Shown here in pieces: positions 8,159 to 17,855 of a stretch of DNA of 64,000 nucleotides. Numbering within the stretch: the first letter of the stretch is position 1; each line of letters starts with the position of its first letter. Origin of the DNA: Moraxellaceae bacterium. GTDB lineage: Bacteria > Pseudomonadota > Gammaproteobacteria > Pseudomonadales > Moraxellaceae. The stretch is from positions 1 to 64,000 of the forward strand of contig JAJFBF010000004.1 of the NCBI GenBank assembly GCA_020697295.1. The letters are read 5' to 3'. A program made the translations under genes and the position numbers. Under the pieces are notes generated by a model that saw only the letters and a program-made list of their open reading frames with translations, made no database searches and was not told the DNA's origin.

Positions 8159-9748
8159 ATGATTTATAAAGAAATGCCGCAAGAGGGATTGCCGGTTACA
8201 CAGGCAGCGGATATTTCGTCCAAGCAACTTCGCCTTGAGGCGGATGTCATTGTGGTTGGCTCCGGCTCCGGCGGCGCCATCGCGGCCTATGAGCTGGCCC
8301 GCTCCGGCAAGCGTGTCATCATCCTGGAGGCTGGCCGCTACGTGCCCAGCACAGACTTCAAGGAAGATCTTGCCGACAGCATGCAGCGCATGTTCCAGGA
8401 CAATGGCCTGCAGACCAATGCCACGGGTGACCTCATCCTGTTACAGGGCGCCATGGTGGGGGGATCCTCGGTAATCGATGCGACCATCTGTGAGCGCATG
8501 CCGAAGTCAGTGCTCGAGGAATGGCAGAAGACGCACGGTATCGAGAACCTCTCCTGGGAAGACATGACCGCGCACTACGACAAGGTCGAGAAGCGACTTG
8601 GCGTGCATGTAAACGAAGCCCATGAAATCAATGACAACGCCAATATCGTCATCAGCGGCTGCGAGGCCATGGGCTGGAAGTGGCGTCCGGTCTCCCGGAA
8701 TGTGCGCCAGTGTGCGCTGACAGGACACTGCATCGCCGGCTGCGCCAGTGATCGCAAGCAGTCTGAGCTGGTAACCCACCTGCCGTGGGCGATCGCCCAT
8801 GGCGCTGAAATTTACTCCAATGCGCGTGTTGATTTCGTCAACATGCGTAATGGTCGCGCCAGCGGTGTAGAGGGAAAGATCATCGATCCCGACACCCGCC
8901 AGGAAGTCGCCCATTTCTTCGCTGACGCCCAGCTCGTCATCCTGGCCGCCGGGGCTGTGCAGACACCGCTGATCCTGCAGAAGAGCGGGATCGGCGCGCA
9001 GAGCGGGATGGTGGGCCGCAACCTGTCAGTGCATCCCAGCGTCACCGTCATCGGCAAGTTTCCCGAGCCGGTCTACGGCTGGCGCGGCGCCCTGACCGGC
9101 GTCAAGGTCGATCAGTTCCGGCGCCCGGAAAACGGCCATGCCCTTATGGTGACGGGTCTCGCCGCGCCCATGCAGCTGATCTCGCAGGGGGAGCTCGGCG
9201 AGGGTGATGCACATGTCCGGTTCATGGAGAACTACAAGAACTACGCAGCGCTCAATGTCTTCATTCATGACCATGGCCAGGGCCAGGTGCAGTGGGTGGG
9301 GGATGTCGACACCGGCGAGAAGCGTGTGGACTGGAATCTCAGTCGCGACGAGTTCGGGTATTTCCGCGAGGCACTGCGCCATGCCGGCCGTGTGCTTTTT
9401 GCCGCCGGGGCCGAGAAAGTGCATCTGCCGGCCTATGACCTCGTGTCGGCCAACAGCGTGTTTGAGCTCGACCAGGCCATCGACCGTATCGAGTATGGCG
9501 CCCTGGGCTTCTTTGCCCTGCGCATGCTGGCTTACGAGCCGCAGGGAACCTGCCGCATGGGGAACGATCCTTTCAAGTCGGTGGTGAATCCCTGGGGGGA
9601 ATGCCATGAGGTAAAGGGGTTGTTCATCACTGATGCCAGTATCCTGCCGACAGGGACGACCGCATTCTCGCACATGACCGTATGCGCGCTTTCCAGCTAT
9701 ATCGTGGAAAACATTCTGTTGCGGCCCGCCAGTTACTTCTGGTCCTGA
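8159..9748 (+). CDS. GMC-family FAD oxidoreductase
   Basis: A 529-residue flavoprotein of the glucose-methanol-choline family. Residues 29-60 form the FAD-binding fold (VIVVGSGSGGAIAAYELA, ending in LEAGR), followed by the VGGSSVIDATICERMP loop, and the C-terminal GMC_oxred_C block contains EPQGTCRMG with the usual catalytic-region His/Asn pair downstream (TAFSHMTVCAL). It has no signal peptide and is probably exported with the Tat-bearing small subunit 67 bases upstream. A third cytochrome c subunit, common in such dehydrogenases, is not encoded next to it, so the electron acceptor is unknown. Substrate may be an alcohol, sugar or sterol. Confidence 0.88.
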   Translation: MIYKEMPQEGLPVTQAADISSKQLRLEADVIVVGSGSGGAIAAYELARSGKRVIILEAGRYVPSTDFKEDLADSMQRMFQDNGLQTNATGDLILLQGAMVGGSSVIDATICERMPKSVLEEWQKTHGIENLSWEDMTAHYDKVEKRLGVHVNEAHEINDNANIVISGCEAMGWKWRPVSRNVRQCALTGHCIAGCASDRKQSELVTHLPWAIAHGAEIYSNARVDFVNMRNGRASGVEGKIIDPDTRQEVAHFFADAQLVILAAGAVQTPLILQKSGIGAQSGMVGRNLSVHPSVTVIGKFPEPVYGWRGALTGVKVDQFRRPENGHALMVTGLAAPMQLISQGELGEGDAHVRFMENYKNYAALNVFIHDHGQGQVQWVGDVDTGEKRVDWNLSRDEFGYFREALRHAGRVLFAAGAEKVHLPAYDLVSANSVFELDQAIDRIEYGALGFFALRMLAYEPQGTCRMGNDPFKSVVNPWGECHEVKGLFITDASILPTGTTAFSHMTVCALSSYIVENILLRPASYFWS

Positions 9749-9758
9749 GACTGGCCCC

Positions 9759-9790
9759 AAAAAAATGCCCGCGTTTTTGCGGGCTTTTTT
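9759..9790 (+). terminator. Rho-independent terminator after the GMC gene
   Basis: GCCCGC (9767-9772) pairs with GCGGGC (9779-9784) around GTTTTT; flanking A-runs and T-runs extend the stem. It can serve both the GMC gene and the convergent liu operon. Confidence 0.88.
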
Positions 9791-9895
9791 TATTGTCTCT
9801 GGAGTGCGAGTCAAGAAGGAGCTGGTCAAGGCAGATCAATCGGTGCAGAGCGAGTTGCCGTGTCTTGGGCACGGCATTGGCCATTCCCGTTTCCG

Positions 9896-11854
9896 CTACA
9901 GATCCACCAGGTTCTGGCCCTCGCTGACCAGATCGCCGGCGGCCACCGGAATGCCCGCGATCACACCCTCGCCATGGGCGCGGATGCGGTGTTCCATCTT
10001 CATGGCTTCCATCACCAGCAGGGTATCGCCCTTCTGCACGCTGTCGCCCGCCTGCACGTTCACGCTGACGATGCGGCCGTTCATGGGCGCGCGGTAGTGG
10101 CGCTCATCCCCTGCCTGGGCATTGCTCGGGGCGCGCGGCGTCCGGACCAGTTCAATATGTTCACCCTCGATGAATACGTGCAGGTGATCGCCCTGGCGTT
10201 CCACTGAGAAGACCTGGCTGTGGCCATCCCGCTCCAGCAGGTAGTCACCCTTGATGACTGCGCGCAACGTGCAACGGCCTGTACCGCTTGCCAGCGCATA
10301 CTGGTAGCCCTGCGGGCCCGGCGTGAGGCGGACTTCATGCACCTCATCGTCCAGTTTCACGCGGACAAGGGCCACATCGGGCGCCCCCACGCGGAACCCC
10401 TGCAGCTGTCGCCACGGTGAGGTGGCGTCGGGCCCCGATGCGCCGTCCTGCAGGAAGACCTGCCCGGCCAGCAGCAACAGGGAGGCCTGGCGCTCCAGCT
10501 GCCGGGGCAGCAGGTCGCCTTCATGCTGGGCGATGAAGTGGGTGCTGATCTCGCCCTCGCGGAAGGCGGGATGCGAAAGCACCTGGGTCAGGAAGCGGGC
10601 ATTGTGCTTGACGCCGGCGACGCGCGCCTGGCGCAGGGCATTGCAGAGCCGTTCCGCCGCGATGTCGCGGGTTTCGCCCCAGGCGATCACCTTGGCCATC
10701 ATGGGGTCGTAATAAACGCTGACCGCATCACCGCTGCGGTAGCCGGTGTCGACGCGCACGCCCTCTGGCGCCGGCAGCTCGAATACCTGCAGGGTGCCGG
10801 TGGAGGGCAAGAACTCCTTATGCGGGTCTTCCGCGTAAAGGCGTACTTCCATGGCGTGGCCGCGCGGCTGGAGGTCGGCCTGGGTGAAGGGCAGGGGCTC
10901 GCCATTGGCAATCCGCAGCTGCAGTTCCACCAGGTCGAGGCCGGAGATGAGCTCGGTGACCGGATGCTCCACCTGCAGGCGGGTGTTCATTTCCATGAAG
11001 TAGAAGTGGCCGTCGCGATCCACCAGAAACTCCAGGGTGCCAGCGCCCTCGTAGTCGATGGCCTTGGCGGCGCGCACGGCCGCTTCGCCCATTGCGCGCC
11101 GCAGCTCGGGGCTCAGTCCGGGTGCGGGGGCTTCCTCGACGACCTTCTGGTGGCGGCGCTGGATGGAGCAGTCCCGGTCAAAGACGTAGACGGCGTTGCC
11201 ATGGCGGTCGGCCAGTATCTGTACTTCGACATGGCGCGGCTCCACGAGCAGCTTCTCGATCAGCATGCGGTCATCGCCAAAGGCATTGCTGGCTTCGCGC
11301 TGGGCGGCATGCAGCGCCTCGCTGAATTCCTTTTCCTCATGTACGGCACGCATGCCCTTGCCGCCACCGCCGGCGGAGGCCTTGAGCAGCACCGGGAAGC
11401 CCATCTTGCGGGCTTCGGCCAGCAGGAAGGCCTCGTCCTGGTTGTCGCCGTGGTAGCCGGGAATCAGCGGCACACCGGCTTTTTCCATCAGCGTCTTGGC
11501 GCCGGACTTGGATCCCATGGCGGTGATGGCCTCGGCGGAGGGACCGATGAAGACCAGGCCGGCTTCGCGGCAGGCGCGCGAGAAGCCGGCGTTTTCCGAC
11601 AGGAAGCCGTAACCGGGATGAATGGCCCGGGCGCCCGTGGCCAGCGCCGCGGCGATGATCTTGTCGGCGCGCAAATAGGATTCTCGGCTCGGCGCCGGAC
11701 CCAGGTGCACGCCTTCGTCAGCCGCCTGCACATGCATGGCACCGGCGTCAGCATCGGAATAGACCGCGACCGTCTTCACGCCCAGGCGGTGCGCGGTGCG
11801 GGTGATGCGGCAGGAAATCTCGCCGCGGTTGGCAATCAGGATCTTGGAAAACAT
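9896..11854 (-). CDS. liuD: Methylcrotonoyl-CoA carboxylase alpha (biotin) subunit
   Basis: A 652-residue biotin carboxylase / biotin carrier subunit. Order: biotin carboxylase N-domain (MFSKILIANRGEISCRI), ATP-grasp with KASAGGGGKGMR, the MEMNTRLQVEHPVTE catalytic block, biotin carboxylase C-domain, and a C-terminal biotinyl domain with the modified lysine in EAMKMEHR near residue 620. With the beta subunit encoded two genes upstream it carboxylates 3-methylcrotonyl-CoA to 3-methylglutaconyl-CoA in leucine degradation. Alone it could be mistaken for acetyl- or propionyl-CoA carboxylase, but the flanking liu genes settle the role. It is last in the operon, 119 bases after liuC. Confidence 0.95.
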   Translation of the reverse strand: MFSKILIANRGEISCRITRTAHRLGVKTVAVYSDADAGAMHVQAADEGVHLGPAPSRESYLRADKIIAAALATGARAIHPGYGFLSENAGFSRACREAGLVFIGPSAEAITAMGSKSGAKTLMEKAGVPLIPGYHGDNQDEAFLLAEARKMGFPVLLKASAGGGGKGMRAVHEEKEFSEALHAAQREASNAFGDDRMLIEKLLVEPRHVEVQILADRHGNAVYVFDRDCSIQRRHQKVVEEAPAPGLSPELRRAMGEAAVRAAKAIDYEGAGTLEFLVDRDGHFYFMEMNTRLQVEHPVTELISGLDLVELQLRIANGEPLPFTQADLQPRGHAMEVRLYAEDPHKEFLPSTGTLQVFELPAPEGVRVDTGYRSGDAVSVYYDPMMAKVIAWGETRDIAAERLCNALRQARVAGVKHNARFLTQVLSHPAFREGEISTHFIAQHEGDLLPRQLERQASLLLLAGQVFLQDGASGPDATSPWRQLQGFRVGAPDVALVRVKLDDEVHEVRLTPGPQGYQYALASGTGRCTLRAVIKGDYLLERDGHSQVFSVERQGDHLHVFIEGEHIELVRTPRAPSNAQAGDERHYRAPMNGRIVSVNVQAGDSVQKGDTLLVMEAMKMEHRIRAHGEGVIAGIPVAAGDLVSEGQNLVDL

Positions 11855-11973
11855 GCATCGGCTCCGGCATGTGGGGCGCGCGCCCTTGTCGCGCCTCCGG
11901 TCGCTCTCATGCAGGCGCCGGCAAAAGACCGGGCTGCATGGACGGGGAGGGCGGCGAGGGCAGGGGCCATGTT

Positions 11974-12759
11974 TTATTTCTTTTGTTGCCAGGCGGGCTG
12001 GCGCTTGTCAAAGAAAGCACCCAGGCCTTCCTGGCCCTCCTGCGAGGTGCGCAGGCTGGCGATCAGTTCGGTGGTATAGGCAGCGAGTTCCGGTGAGCTG
12101 GCCGCCGCGACGCGGCGCAACAATGCCTTGCAAGCCATGAGCGCGACCGGCCCGTTGGCGAGCAGCGTCGCCAGCAGCCTCTCCACGGCCTCACCCAGCG
12201 CTTCCGCGCTGGCAACCTCGTGCACGAGGCCGAGCTCGCGCGCGGTGGCGGCGCTGAAGCGTTCCGCGGTCAGGAAATAGCGGCTGGCCTGGCGCGCGCC
12301 GATGGCGGCGATGACAAAGGGGCTGATCACGGCCGGGGCGAGGCCCAGTTTTGCCTCCGAGAGTGCAAAGCTGGCGTTTTCGGAGGCGAGGGCCAGGTCG
12401 CAGCAACTCACGAGTCCGACGGCGCCGCCATAGGCCGCGCCCTGCACCACGGCGATCGTGGGCTTGGGGAAGTCGTACAGGCCGCGCATCAAGCGCTCCA
12501 GCTCGCGCGCGTCGGCCAGGTTGTCCTCGCGCGAGTAGCTGGCCATGCGCTTCATCCAGCCGAGGTCGGCGCCGGCGGAAAAGCTCTTGCCCTCGGCTTG
12601 CAGCACCAGCAGGCGCACTTCGGGATGCCTGGCATAGCCGGCGATGGCGCTATTGAGCTCGGCAATCACGACGTCATCAAAGGCGTTGTGCACCGCCGGG
12701 CGGTTAAGACTGATGGTGGCGACGCCACGCGTGTCCAGGGAAGTCAGCAGGCTGCTCAT
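11974..12759 (-). CDS. liuC: Methylglutaconyl-CoA hydratase (enoyl-CoA hydratase family)
   Basis: A 261-residue crotonase-family enzyme placed to hydrate 3-methylglutaconyl-CoA to HMG-CoA. The oxyanion-hole segments are GKSFSAGADLGWM near residue 60 and VQGAAYGGAVGLVSCCDLAL near 105-124; the ALSEAKLGLAPAVISP segment supplies the expected catalytic glutamate. Length is normal for the family. It lies between the two methylcrotonyl-CoA carboxylase subunit genes, 9 bases after liuB, the standard position in liu operons. An HMG-CoA lyase gene (liuE) is not in the window, although the pathway needs one. Confidence 0.92.
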   Translation of the reverse strand: MSSLLTSLDTRGVATISLNRPAVHNAFDDVVIAELNSAIAGYARHPEVRLLVLQAEGKSFSAGADLGWMKRMASYSREDNLADARELERLMRGLYDFPKPTIAVVQGAAYGGAVGLVSCCDLALASENASFALSEAKLGLAPAVISPFVIAAIGARQASRYFLTAERFSAATARELGLVHEVASAEALGEAVERLLATLLANGPVALMACKALLRRVAAASSPELAAYTTELIASLRTSQEGQEGLGAFFDKRQPAWQQKK

Positions 12760-12768
12760 GGCGCCTCC

Positions 12769-14376
12769 TTACATGCGGAAGACGCCGAAGCGGCTGTCCG
12801 GAATGGGCGCATTTAACGCGGCGGAAATCGAGAGGCCCAGCACGTCGCGGGTCTTGGCCGGATCGATGACACCGTCGTCCCAGAGGCGGGCGCTGGAATA
12901 GTAAGGGTGGGCTTCTCGGGTGAACTTCTCCAGCAGCGGACCGCGGAACGCGGCTTCTTCTTCAGCGCTCCATTGCATGCCCTGCTTGGCCAGCGAGGCC
13001 CTTTTTACGTCGGCGAGCACGCTGGCGGCCTGTTCGCCACCCATGACTGAAATGCGGGCGTTCGGCCACATGAACAGGAAGCGTGGCTCGTAGGCGCGGC
13101 CGCACATACCGTAGTTGCCGGCGCCAAAACTGCCGCCAATGATGACGGTGAATTTGGGAACCTTCGCACAGGCGACGGCATGCACCATCTTGGCGCCGTT
13201 CTTGGCGATGCCACCTTCCTCGTATTTCTTGCCCACCATGAAGCCGGTGATGTTCTGCAGGAACACCAGCGGGATCTTGCGCTGCGCGCACAGCTCGATG
13301 AAGTGCGCGCCCTTGAGGGCAGATTCCGAAAAGAGGATGCCGTTGTTGGCGATGATGCCGATCGGGTAGCCCCAGAGGCGGGCAAAGCCGGTGACCAGGG
13401 TGCTGCCGTAGAGGGGCTTGAACTCGTCGAAGTCGGAGCCGTCAACTAGGCGGGCAATGATCTCGCGCACATCAAAGGGCTGGCGCGCATCCTTCGGAAC
13501 TATCCCGTAAAGCTCCTCGGCGGGGTAGAGCGGAGCCACCGGTGTGCGCACATCCGCCGTGACGGTCTTGACGCGGTTGAGGCGGCTCACCGAGGCGCGC
13601 GCCAGCTCCAGCGCGTGCTCGTCGTTCTCCGCCAGCTGGTCGGTTACGCCGGAGATGCGGCTGTGCAGTTCAGCGCCGCCCAGGTCCTCCGAACTGACCA
13701 CCTCGCCGGTGGCGGCCTTCACCAGCGGCGGACCCGCCAGGAAGATCGTTCCCTGCTGCTTCACGATGATGGCTTCGTCCGCCATGGCCGGTACATAGGC
13801 GCCGCCGGCGGTGCAGGAGCCCATCACCACCGCGATCTGCGGGATATTGTCCGCCGACATATTGGCCTGGTTGAAGAAAATGTGGCCGAAGTGCAGGTGG
13901 TCCGGGAAGACCTCGTCCTGGCGCGGCAGGTTGGCGCCACCGGAATCCACCAGGTAGATGCAGGGCAGGCGGTTTTCCTGGGCGATGGTTTGCGCGCGCA
14001 GGTGTTTCTTTACTGTGAGCGGGTAATAGGAGCCCCCCTTCACGGTGGCGTCGTTGGCGGCGATCACGCATTCGATGCCGTTGACGCGACCGATGCCGGC
14101 GACGATGCCGGCCGCCGGCACTTCCTCGGCATAGACCTCGTGCGCCGCCAGTGGCGCGAGTTCGAGGAAGGGCGAGCCCGGATCGATCAGGGTATTGATG
14201 CGCTCGCGCGCCGTCAGCTTGCCGCGGCCCTTGTGGCGCTCGATGGCCACCGCGCCACCGCCCTCGTGGATGCGATCCAGCAGGGCCTGCAGCTCGGCGG
14301 AAAGCGCGCGATGGTGCGCCACGTTTTCCTGGTAGCCCGCATCGTGCGTATTGATGGTCGTCTTGATTACCGCCAT
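12769..14376 (-). CDS. liuB: Methylcrotonoyl-CoA carboxylase beta (carboxyltransferase) subunit
   Basis: A 535-residue carboxyltransferase of the acyl-CoA carboxylase beta family. It shows the two crotonase-like halves: [20 protein letters not shown] and the [17 protein letters not shown] acyl-binding segment in the N-half, then [15 protein letters not shown] and the [20 protein letters not shown] biotin-binding glycine loop in the C-half. These are typical of the methylcrotonyl type. It transfers the carboxyl group from LiuD-bound biotin. The ATG at 14376 (MAVIKTT) is chosen; the frame extends 16 codons further but into a region without a ribosome site. Gaps are 16 bases to the dehydrogenase and 9 to liuC. 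Confidence 0.95.
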   Translation of the reverse strand: MAVIKTTINTHDAGYQENVAHHRALSAELQALLDRIHEGGGAVAIERHKGRGKLTARERINTLIDPGSPFLELAPLAAHEVYAEEVPAAGIVAGIGRVNGIECVIAANDATVKGGSYYPLTVKKHLRAQTIAQENRLPCIYLVDSGGANLPRQDEVFPDHLHFGHIFFNQANMSADNIPQIAVVMGSCTAGGAYVPAMADEAIIVKQQGTIFLAGPPLVKAATGEVVSSEDLGGAELHSRISGVTDQLAENDEHALELARASVSRLNRVKTVTADVRTPVAPLYPAEELYGIVPKDARQPFDVREIIARLVDGSDFDEFKPLYGSTLVTGFARLWGYPIGIIANNGILFSESALKGAHFIELCAQRKIPLVFLQNITGFMVGKKYEEGGIAKNGAKMVHAVACAKVPKFTVIIGGSFGAGNYGMCGRAYEPRFLFMWPNARISVMGGEQAASVLADVKRASLAKQGMQWSAEEEAAFRGPLLEKFTREAHPYYSSARLWDDGVIDPAKTRDVLGLSISAALNAPIPDSRFGVFRM

Positions 14377-14392
14377 GCCAGTCTCCAGGCCT

Positions 14393-15556
14393 TTACCTTG
14401 TTTCGTTGAACAGCTCGCGGCCAATCAACATGCGACGGATTTCGCTGGTACCCGCCCCGATTTCATACAATTTGGCGTCGCGGAGGAGGCGGCCTGTCGG
14501 GTAGTCATTGATGTAGCCGTTCCCGCCCAGCACCTGGATGGCTTCCAGCGCGAGCTTCGTGGCGTTCTCGGCGGTATAGAGGATCACCGCGGCGGCGTCC
14601 TTGCGCGCGGTCTCGCCGCGGTCGCAGGCCTGGGCCACGTTGTACAGGTAGGCGCGCGAGGCGTTGAGCAGGGTGTACATGTCGGCCACCTTGCCTTGCA
14701 TCAACTGGAATTCGCCGATGGCCTGTCCGAACTGCTTGCGCTCGTGGATGTAGGGAATGACCACGTCCATGCAGGACTGCATGAGTCCGACCGGGCCGCC
14801 GGAGAGCACCACGCGTTCGTAGTCGAGGCCGCTCATCAGCACGCGCACGCCTTCGCCGACCTTGCCCAGCACGTTTTCTTCCGGCACTTCGCAGTCCTGG
14901 AACACCAGCTCGCAGGTGTTGGAGCCGCGCATGCCGAGCTTGTCGAGCTTCTGCGCCTGGCTGAAGCCCTTGAAGCCGCGCTCCACGATAAAGGCGGTCA
15001 TGCCGCGCGGACCGGCGTTGATGTCGGTCTTGGCGTAGATCACGTAGGTGTGGGCATCGGGACCGTTGGTGATCCACATCTTGTTGCCGTTCAGGATGTA
15101 GCGGTCGCCCTGCTTGTCGGCGCGCAGCTTCATGCTGACCACGTCGGAGCCCGCGTTGGGCTCGCTCATGGCGAGTGCGCCGATATGTTCACCACTGACC
15201 AGCTTTGGCAGGTACTTCGCCTTCTGTTCGGCGTTGCCGTTGCGATGGATCTGGTTCACGCACAGGTTGGAGTGCGCGCCGTAGGACAGGCCCACGGACG
15301 CCGATGCACGCGAGATCTCCTCGATGGCGATCACATGCGCCAGGTAGCCCATGTCGCTGCCACCGTATTCCTCGGACACCGTCATGCCGAGCAAGCCCAT
15401 GTCGCCGAACTTGCGCCACAGGTCCATGGGGAACTCGTTTTCGCGGTCGATGGCCGCGGCGCGGGGGGCGATTTCCTTGCGGGAAAACTGTTCGACGCTG
15501 TCACGGAGGGCGTTGATCGTCTCTCCCAGGCCGAAATTCATGCCGGTGTAACTCAT
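14393..15556 (-). CDS. liuA: Isovaleryl-CoA dehydrogenase
   Basis: A 387-residue acyl-CoA dehydrogenase. [20 protein letters not shown] covers the middle beta domain, and [17 protein letters not shown] near residue 245-260 has the Glu position characteristic of isovaleryl-CoA dehydrogenases rather than short-chain enzymes. The C-terminal [13 protein letters not shown] and [15 protein letters not shown] blocks are intact. It oxidises isovaleryl-CoA to 3-methylcrotonyl-CoA and passes electrons to ETF. Its ATG overlaps the stop of liuR (ATGA), so it is coupled to the regulator; a longer frame upstream runs inside liuR and is rejected. Confidence 0.95.
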   Translation of the reverse strand: MSYTGMNFGLGETINALRDSVEQFSRKEIAPRAAAIDRENEFPMDLWRKFGDMGLLGMTVSEEYGGSDMGYLAHVIAIEEISRASASVGLSYGAHSNLCVNQIHRNGNAEQKAKYLPKLVSGEHIGALAMSEPNAGSDVVSMKLRADKQGDRYILNGNKMWITNGPDAHTYVIYAKTDINAGPRGMTAFIVERGFKGFSQAQKLDKLGMRGSNTCELVFQDCEVPEENVLGKVGEGVRVLMSGLDYERVVLSGGPVGLMQSCMDVVIPYIHERKQFGQAIGEFQLMQGKVADMYTLLNASRAYLYNVAQACDRGETARKDAAAVILYTAENATKLALEAIQVLGGNGYINDYPTGRLLRDAKLYEIGAGTSEIRRMLIGRELFNETR

Positions 15557-15963
15557 GCTTTTGCTTCCTCGGGGCGGGTTTTGGGGGAGGGCGTGCCGGT
15601 CAGGGCATCCCGGATTCGGGTTTCGGCGGTATCCAGTTCCTTTTGCATCTGCCGGATGTCCTTCAGCTGTTGCTCGAGGGCCTCGCGGCGCCGGCCGAGC
15701 TTGTCCAGCATGAGGGTGAGCTGGGCGCGGTTGCCCTGTTCGGGATCGTAGAGATCGAAGATCTCCTTGCACTCGGCCAGGGAGAAATTGAGGCGCTTGC
15801 CGCGCAGGATGAGCATCAGCCGCACGCGATCGCCCGCCGAATAGACGCGGGTCTGGCCACGACGCTCGGGCGAGAGCAGCCCCTCATCCTCATAGAAGCG
15901 GATGGTGCGGGTGGTGAGGTCGAATTCCTTTGCCAGATCGGAAATGGAGTAGCTGCGGCTCAT
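15553..15963 (-). CDS. liuR: MerR-family regulator of leucine degradation
   Basis: A 136-residue MerR-type regulator. The N-terminal winged helix-turn-helix reads [20 protein letters not shown] then [18 protein letters not shown], matching LiuR proteins, and a long C-terminal coiled coil (residues about 80-120) provides the dimer interface. It is first in the operon it is expected to control. An upstream in-frame ATG at 15993 would add 10 residues but overlaps the predicted -10 box, so transcription would start inside it; the start at 15963 (MSRSYSIS) is preferred, although no strong ribosome site precedes it. It ends in a 4-base overlap with isovaleryl-CoA dehydrogenase. Confidence 0.92.
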   Translation of the reverse strand: MSRSYSISDLAKEFDLTTRTIRFYEDEGLLSPERRGQTRVYSAGDRVRLMLILRGKRLNFSLAECKEIFDLYDPEQGNRAQLTLMLDKLGRRREALEQQLKDIRQMQKELDTAETRIRDALTGTPSPKTRPEEAKA

Positions 15964-15991
15964 GGAGGGGCTGCCGTTGGACTGTGGGCGC

Positions 15992-16020
15992 ATTATGGCT
16001 TACCTTTACGTTAACGTAAA
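15992..16020 (-). promoter_or_regulatory. Promoter and LiuR operator of the liu operon
   Basis: On the minus strand TTTACG (16020-16015) and CATAAT (15997-15992) are separated by 17 bases. The perfect 16-bp palindrome TTTACGTTAACGTAAA at 16005-16020 includes the -35 box and part of the spacer. This matches the LiuR operator type known from comparative genomics of proteobacterial leucine degradation. Its position within the promoter is normal for MerR-family control. It lies 110 bases from the divergent gene at 16130, which it might also affect. Confidence 0.85.
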
Positions 16021-16129
16021 CGCGTGCCCGCGCCTTTGATTCCGGCCGTGCCCCCCCGTGACGTCGCTGATGCGCTCCCCCCCTTAGGGGGGCATAATCG
16101 CCGCTTCACCCCAGCCAGTAACGGGAACC

Positions 16130-16810
16130 ATGTCAGCCAAATCCGGAAAGACCGCCATCCTGATCGGGGCCACCGGCCTGGTCGGCGCCGCCTGCCTTGA
16201 GCAGCTCCTGGAGTCGCCTGCCTACCGCCGCGTCATTGTCATCAGCCGCCGCCCCGTTCCCCTCAAGCACCGCAAGCTGGTGCGGGTAGAAACCTCCTTT
16301 GACCAGCTGGCTGCCGCCCTGGAGGGGCAGGTGGCGGACGACGCTTTTTGCTGCCTCGGCACCACCATCCGCCAGGCGGGCACCAAGGCTGAGTTCCACA
16401 AGGTGGACTACGGCTATGCCCTCGAGTTTGCCGATATCACCCGACGCCAGGGCGCGAGTCATCTGTTGCTGGTTTCGGCTTTGGGCGCCAATGCCCATTC
16501 CCCCATCTTCTATAACCGTGTCAAGGGCCTGCTCGAGAAGGAAGTGGCATCCCTTGGCTTTCCGCGCCTCTCGATCTTCCGGCCTTCCCTGTTGCTCGGA
16601 ACACGCGGCCAGGTCCGGGCGGGCGAGGCTCTCGGCATCCGTTTGTCCGGACTGTTTTCGCCTTTCATGCGCGGCCCCCTGAGCCGTCTGCACCCGGTGC
16701 CGGGCGCTGACCTGGGCGCGGCGCTCGTCGCCTGTGCCGAAGCACCGGAGCCGATGGGCGCGCATCGCTACTATTACGATGACATCCTGGCCTGGCTGGC
16801 CCGGGCCTGA
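16130..16810 (+). CDS. NAD(P)-binding oxidoreductase-like protein (atypical SDR)
   Basis: A 226-residue Rossmann-fold protein with the nucleotide motif GATGLVGAACLEQLL at residues 13-27, an NNR-like CCLGTTIRQAGT segment, and HLLLVSALGANAHSPIFYNR then VKGLLEKEV, which matches the HTATIP2/YwnB-type atypical short-chain dehydrogenase group. The SDR Tyr-x-x-x-Lys is represented by YNRVK. Substrate is unknown; members are described only as putative oxidoreductases or NAD(P)-binding sensors. The gene is divergent from liuR and followed 45 bases later by rraA. Confidence 0.82.
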   Translation: MSAKSGKTAILIGATGLVGAACLEQLLESPAYRRVIVISRRPVPLKHRKLVRVETSFDQLAAALEGQVADDAFCCLGTTIRQAGTKAEFHKVDYGYALEFADITRRQGASHLLLVSALGANAHSPIFYNRVKGLLEKEVASLGFPRLSIFRPSLLLGTRGQVRAGEALGIRLSGLFSPFMRGPLSRLHPVPGADLGAALVACAEAPEPMGAHRYYYDDILAWLARA

Positions 16811-16855
16811 ATCGATCACTCCCTATTCAATTGGCATGACATCAAGGAGCTGATG

Positions 16856-17335
16856 ATGAGCTTTGTGACCTGTGATCTTTGCGATGACCATCCTGACCAT
16901 GTCCAGGTGTGCGAACCCATGTTCGCCAGCTTCGGCGGGCGCGAGGCCTTCGGCGGCGAGATCGTCACCGTGAAATGCCACGAGGACAATTCGCGCGTGA
17001 AGGAGCTGCTGGCCACCCCGGGCCACGGGAAAGTGCTGGTGGTCGACGGTGGCGGTTCGCTGCGTTGCGCGCTGATGGGTGACATGATCGGCGAGAGCGC
17101 CGTGCAGAACGGTTGGGAAGGCGTGGTCATCTTTGGCTGCGTGCGTGACGTCGACGCCCTCGGCGCCCTCGACCTCGGCGTGCAGGCCGTGGCCGCCATC
17201 CCGCTCAAGAGCGTGCGCAAGGGTGTGGGCGAGACCAATATTCCCGTGACCTTTGGTGGCGTCACCTTCCGTCCGGGCGAGTATGTGTACGCGGACAACA
17301 ACGGCGTAATTGTGGCGGACAAGAAACTGGTCTGA
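16856..17335 (+). CDS. rraA: Ribonuclease E activity regulator RraA
   Basis: A 159-residue RraA-fold protein. Diagnostic blocks are [21 protein letters not shown] in two halves, [42 protein letters not shown] and the C-terminal [11 protein letters not shown]. In E. coli RraA binds RNase E and lowers its activity; related proteins act as 4-hydroxy-4-methyl-2-oxoglutarate aldolases, and the G-x18-R-D-type residues for that activity (GD and RD) are also present, so enzymatic function is possible. ATGs lie at 16853 and 16856; AAGGAG is better spaced for 16856. A strong bidirectional terminator follows. Confidence 0.93.
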   Translation: MSFVTCDLCDDHPDHVQVCEPMFASFGGREAFGGEIVTVKCHEDNSRVKELLATPGHGKVLVVDGGGSLRCALMGDMIGESAVQNGWEGVVIFGCVRDVDALGALDLGVQAVAAIPLKSVRKGVGETNIPVTFGGVTFRPGEYVYADNNGVIVADKKLV

Positions 17336-17348
17336 ATGCCGCGCCGAT

Positions 17349-17377
17349 AAAAAAGCCCGCAAAGTGCGGGCTTTTTT
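17349..17377 (+). terminator. Rho-independent terminator after rraA
   Basis: A 12-base stem AAAAAAGCCCGC / GCGGGCTTTTTT with an AAAGT loop. It lies between rraA and the convergent META-domain gene and can act on both. Confidence 0.92.
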
Positions 17378-17405
17378 GTGGACGCTCTCCTGTCGCCAGC
17401 GATGC

Positions 17406-17855
17406 CTACGGACGGCCCCTGGTGAACGTCAGGGTTTCCCCTGGCACAGTCCTCAGCAGCAGCGTGTCGGCATCCCGCCATTGATAGCTCGCCACTTTTT
17501 CCAGCTGTTGCAGGAAGGCTCCCTCGAACTGCATGAGTGGCGCCGGGCCGGCCATGCGCGTGGTGGCCAGCGGGCCCATGAATAGCTGACGTTCCGCCGT
17601 GTTGATGCGGGCCATCCCGCGATAATGATTGACCCCGGCGTAGCCGCTGACTTCCATTCCGGTCTCGCCCTCGCGTGGCGGGCTGTCGCGCAGCACGAGA
17701 CGGATGGTGTCGGGAACCAGGGGCAGTCCACTTGCCTCCTGCAGCGTCCAGTTGCCCGCCAGGGCGGGGGCGCTGGCCTCGGGCAAGGGAGTGGAGGTGG
17801 CGCAGGCGGCGAGCGTGAGGGCCAGCGCCAATGGCAGCGTCGTACGGGGAGACAT
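17406..17855 (-). CDS. META-domain (HslJ-like) lipoprotein
   Basis: A 149-residue exported protein. A short lipoprotein signal (LPLALALTLAAC) has a lipobox with Cys near residue 18. The mature part is a META/HslJ domain: GNWTLQEASGLPLVP, VSGYAGVNHYRGMAR (the family's G-x-N motif) and MGPLATTRMAGPAPLMQFE. HslJ-type proteins are envelope proteins linked to heat shock and novobiocin resistance in E. coli, but the biochemical role is unknown. The start at 17855 is used because it begins the signal peptide; the frame continues 28 codons upstream without signal features. Confidence 0.85.
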   Translation of the reverse strand: MSPRTTLPLALALTLAACATSTPLPEASAPALAGNWTLQEASGLPLVPDTIRLVLRDSPPREGETGMEVSGYAGVNHYRGMARINTAERQLFMGPLATTRMAGPAPLMQFEGAFLQQLEKVASYQWRDADTLLLRTVPGETLTFTRGRP

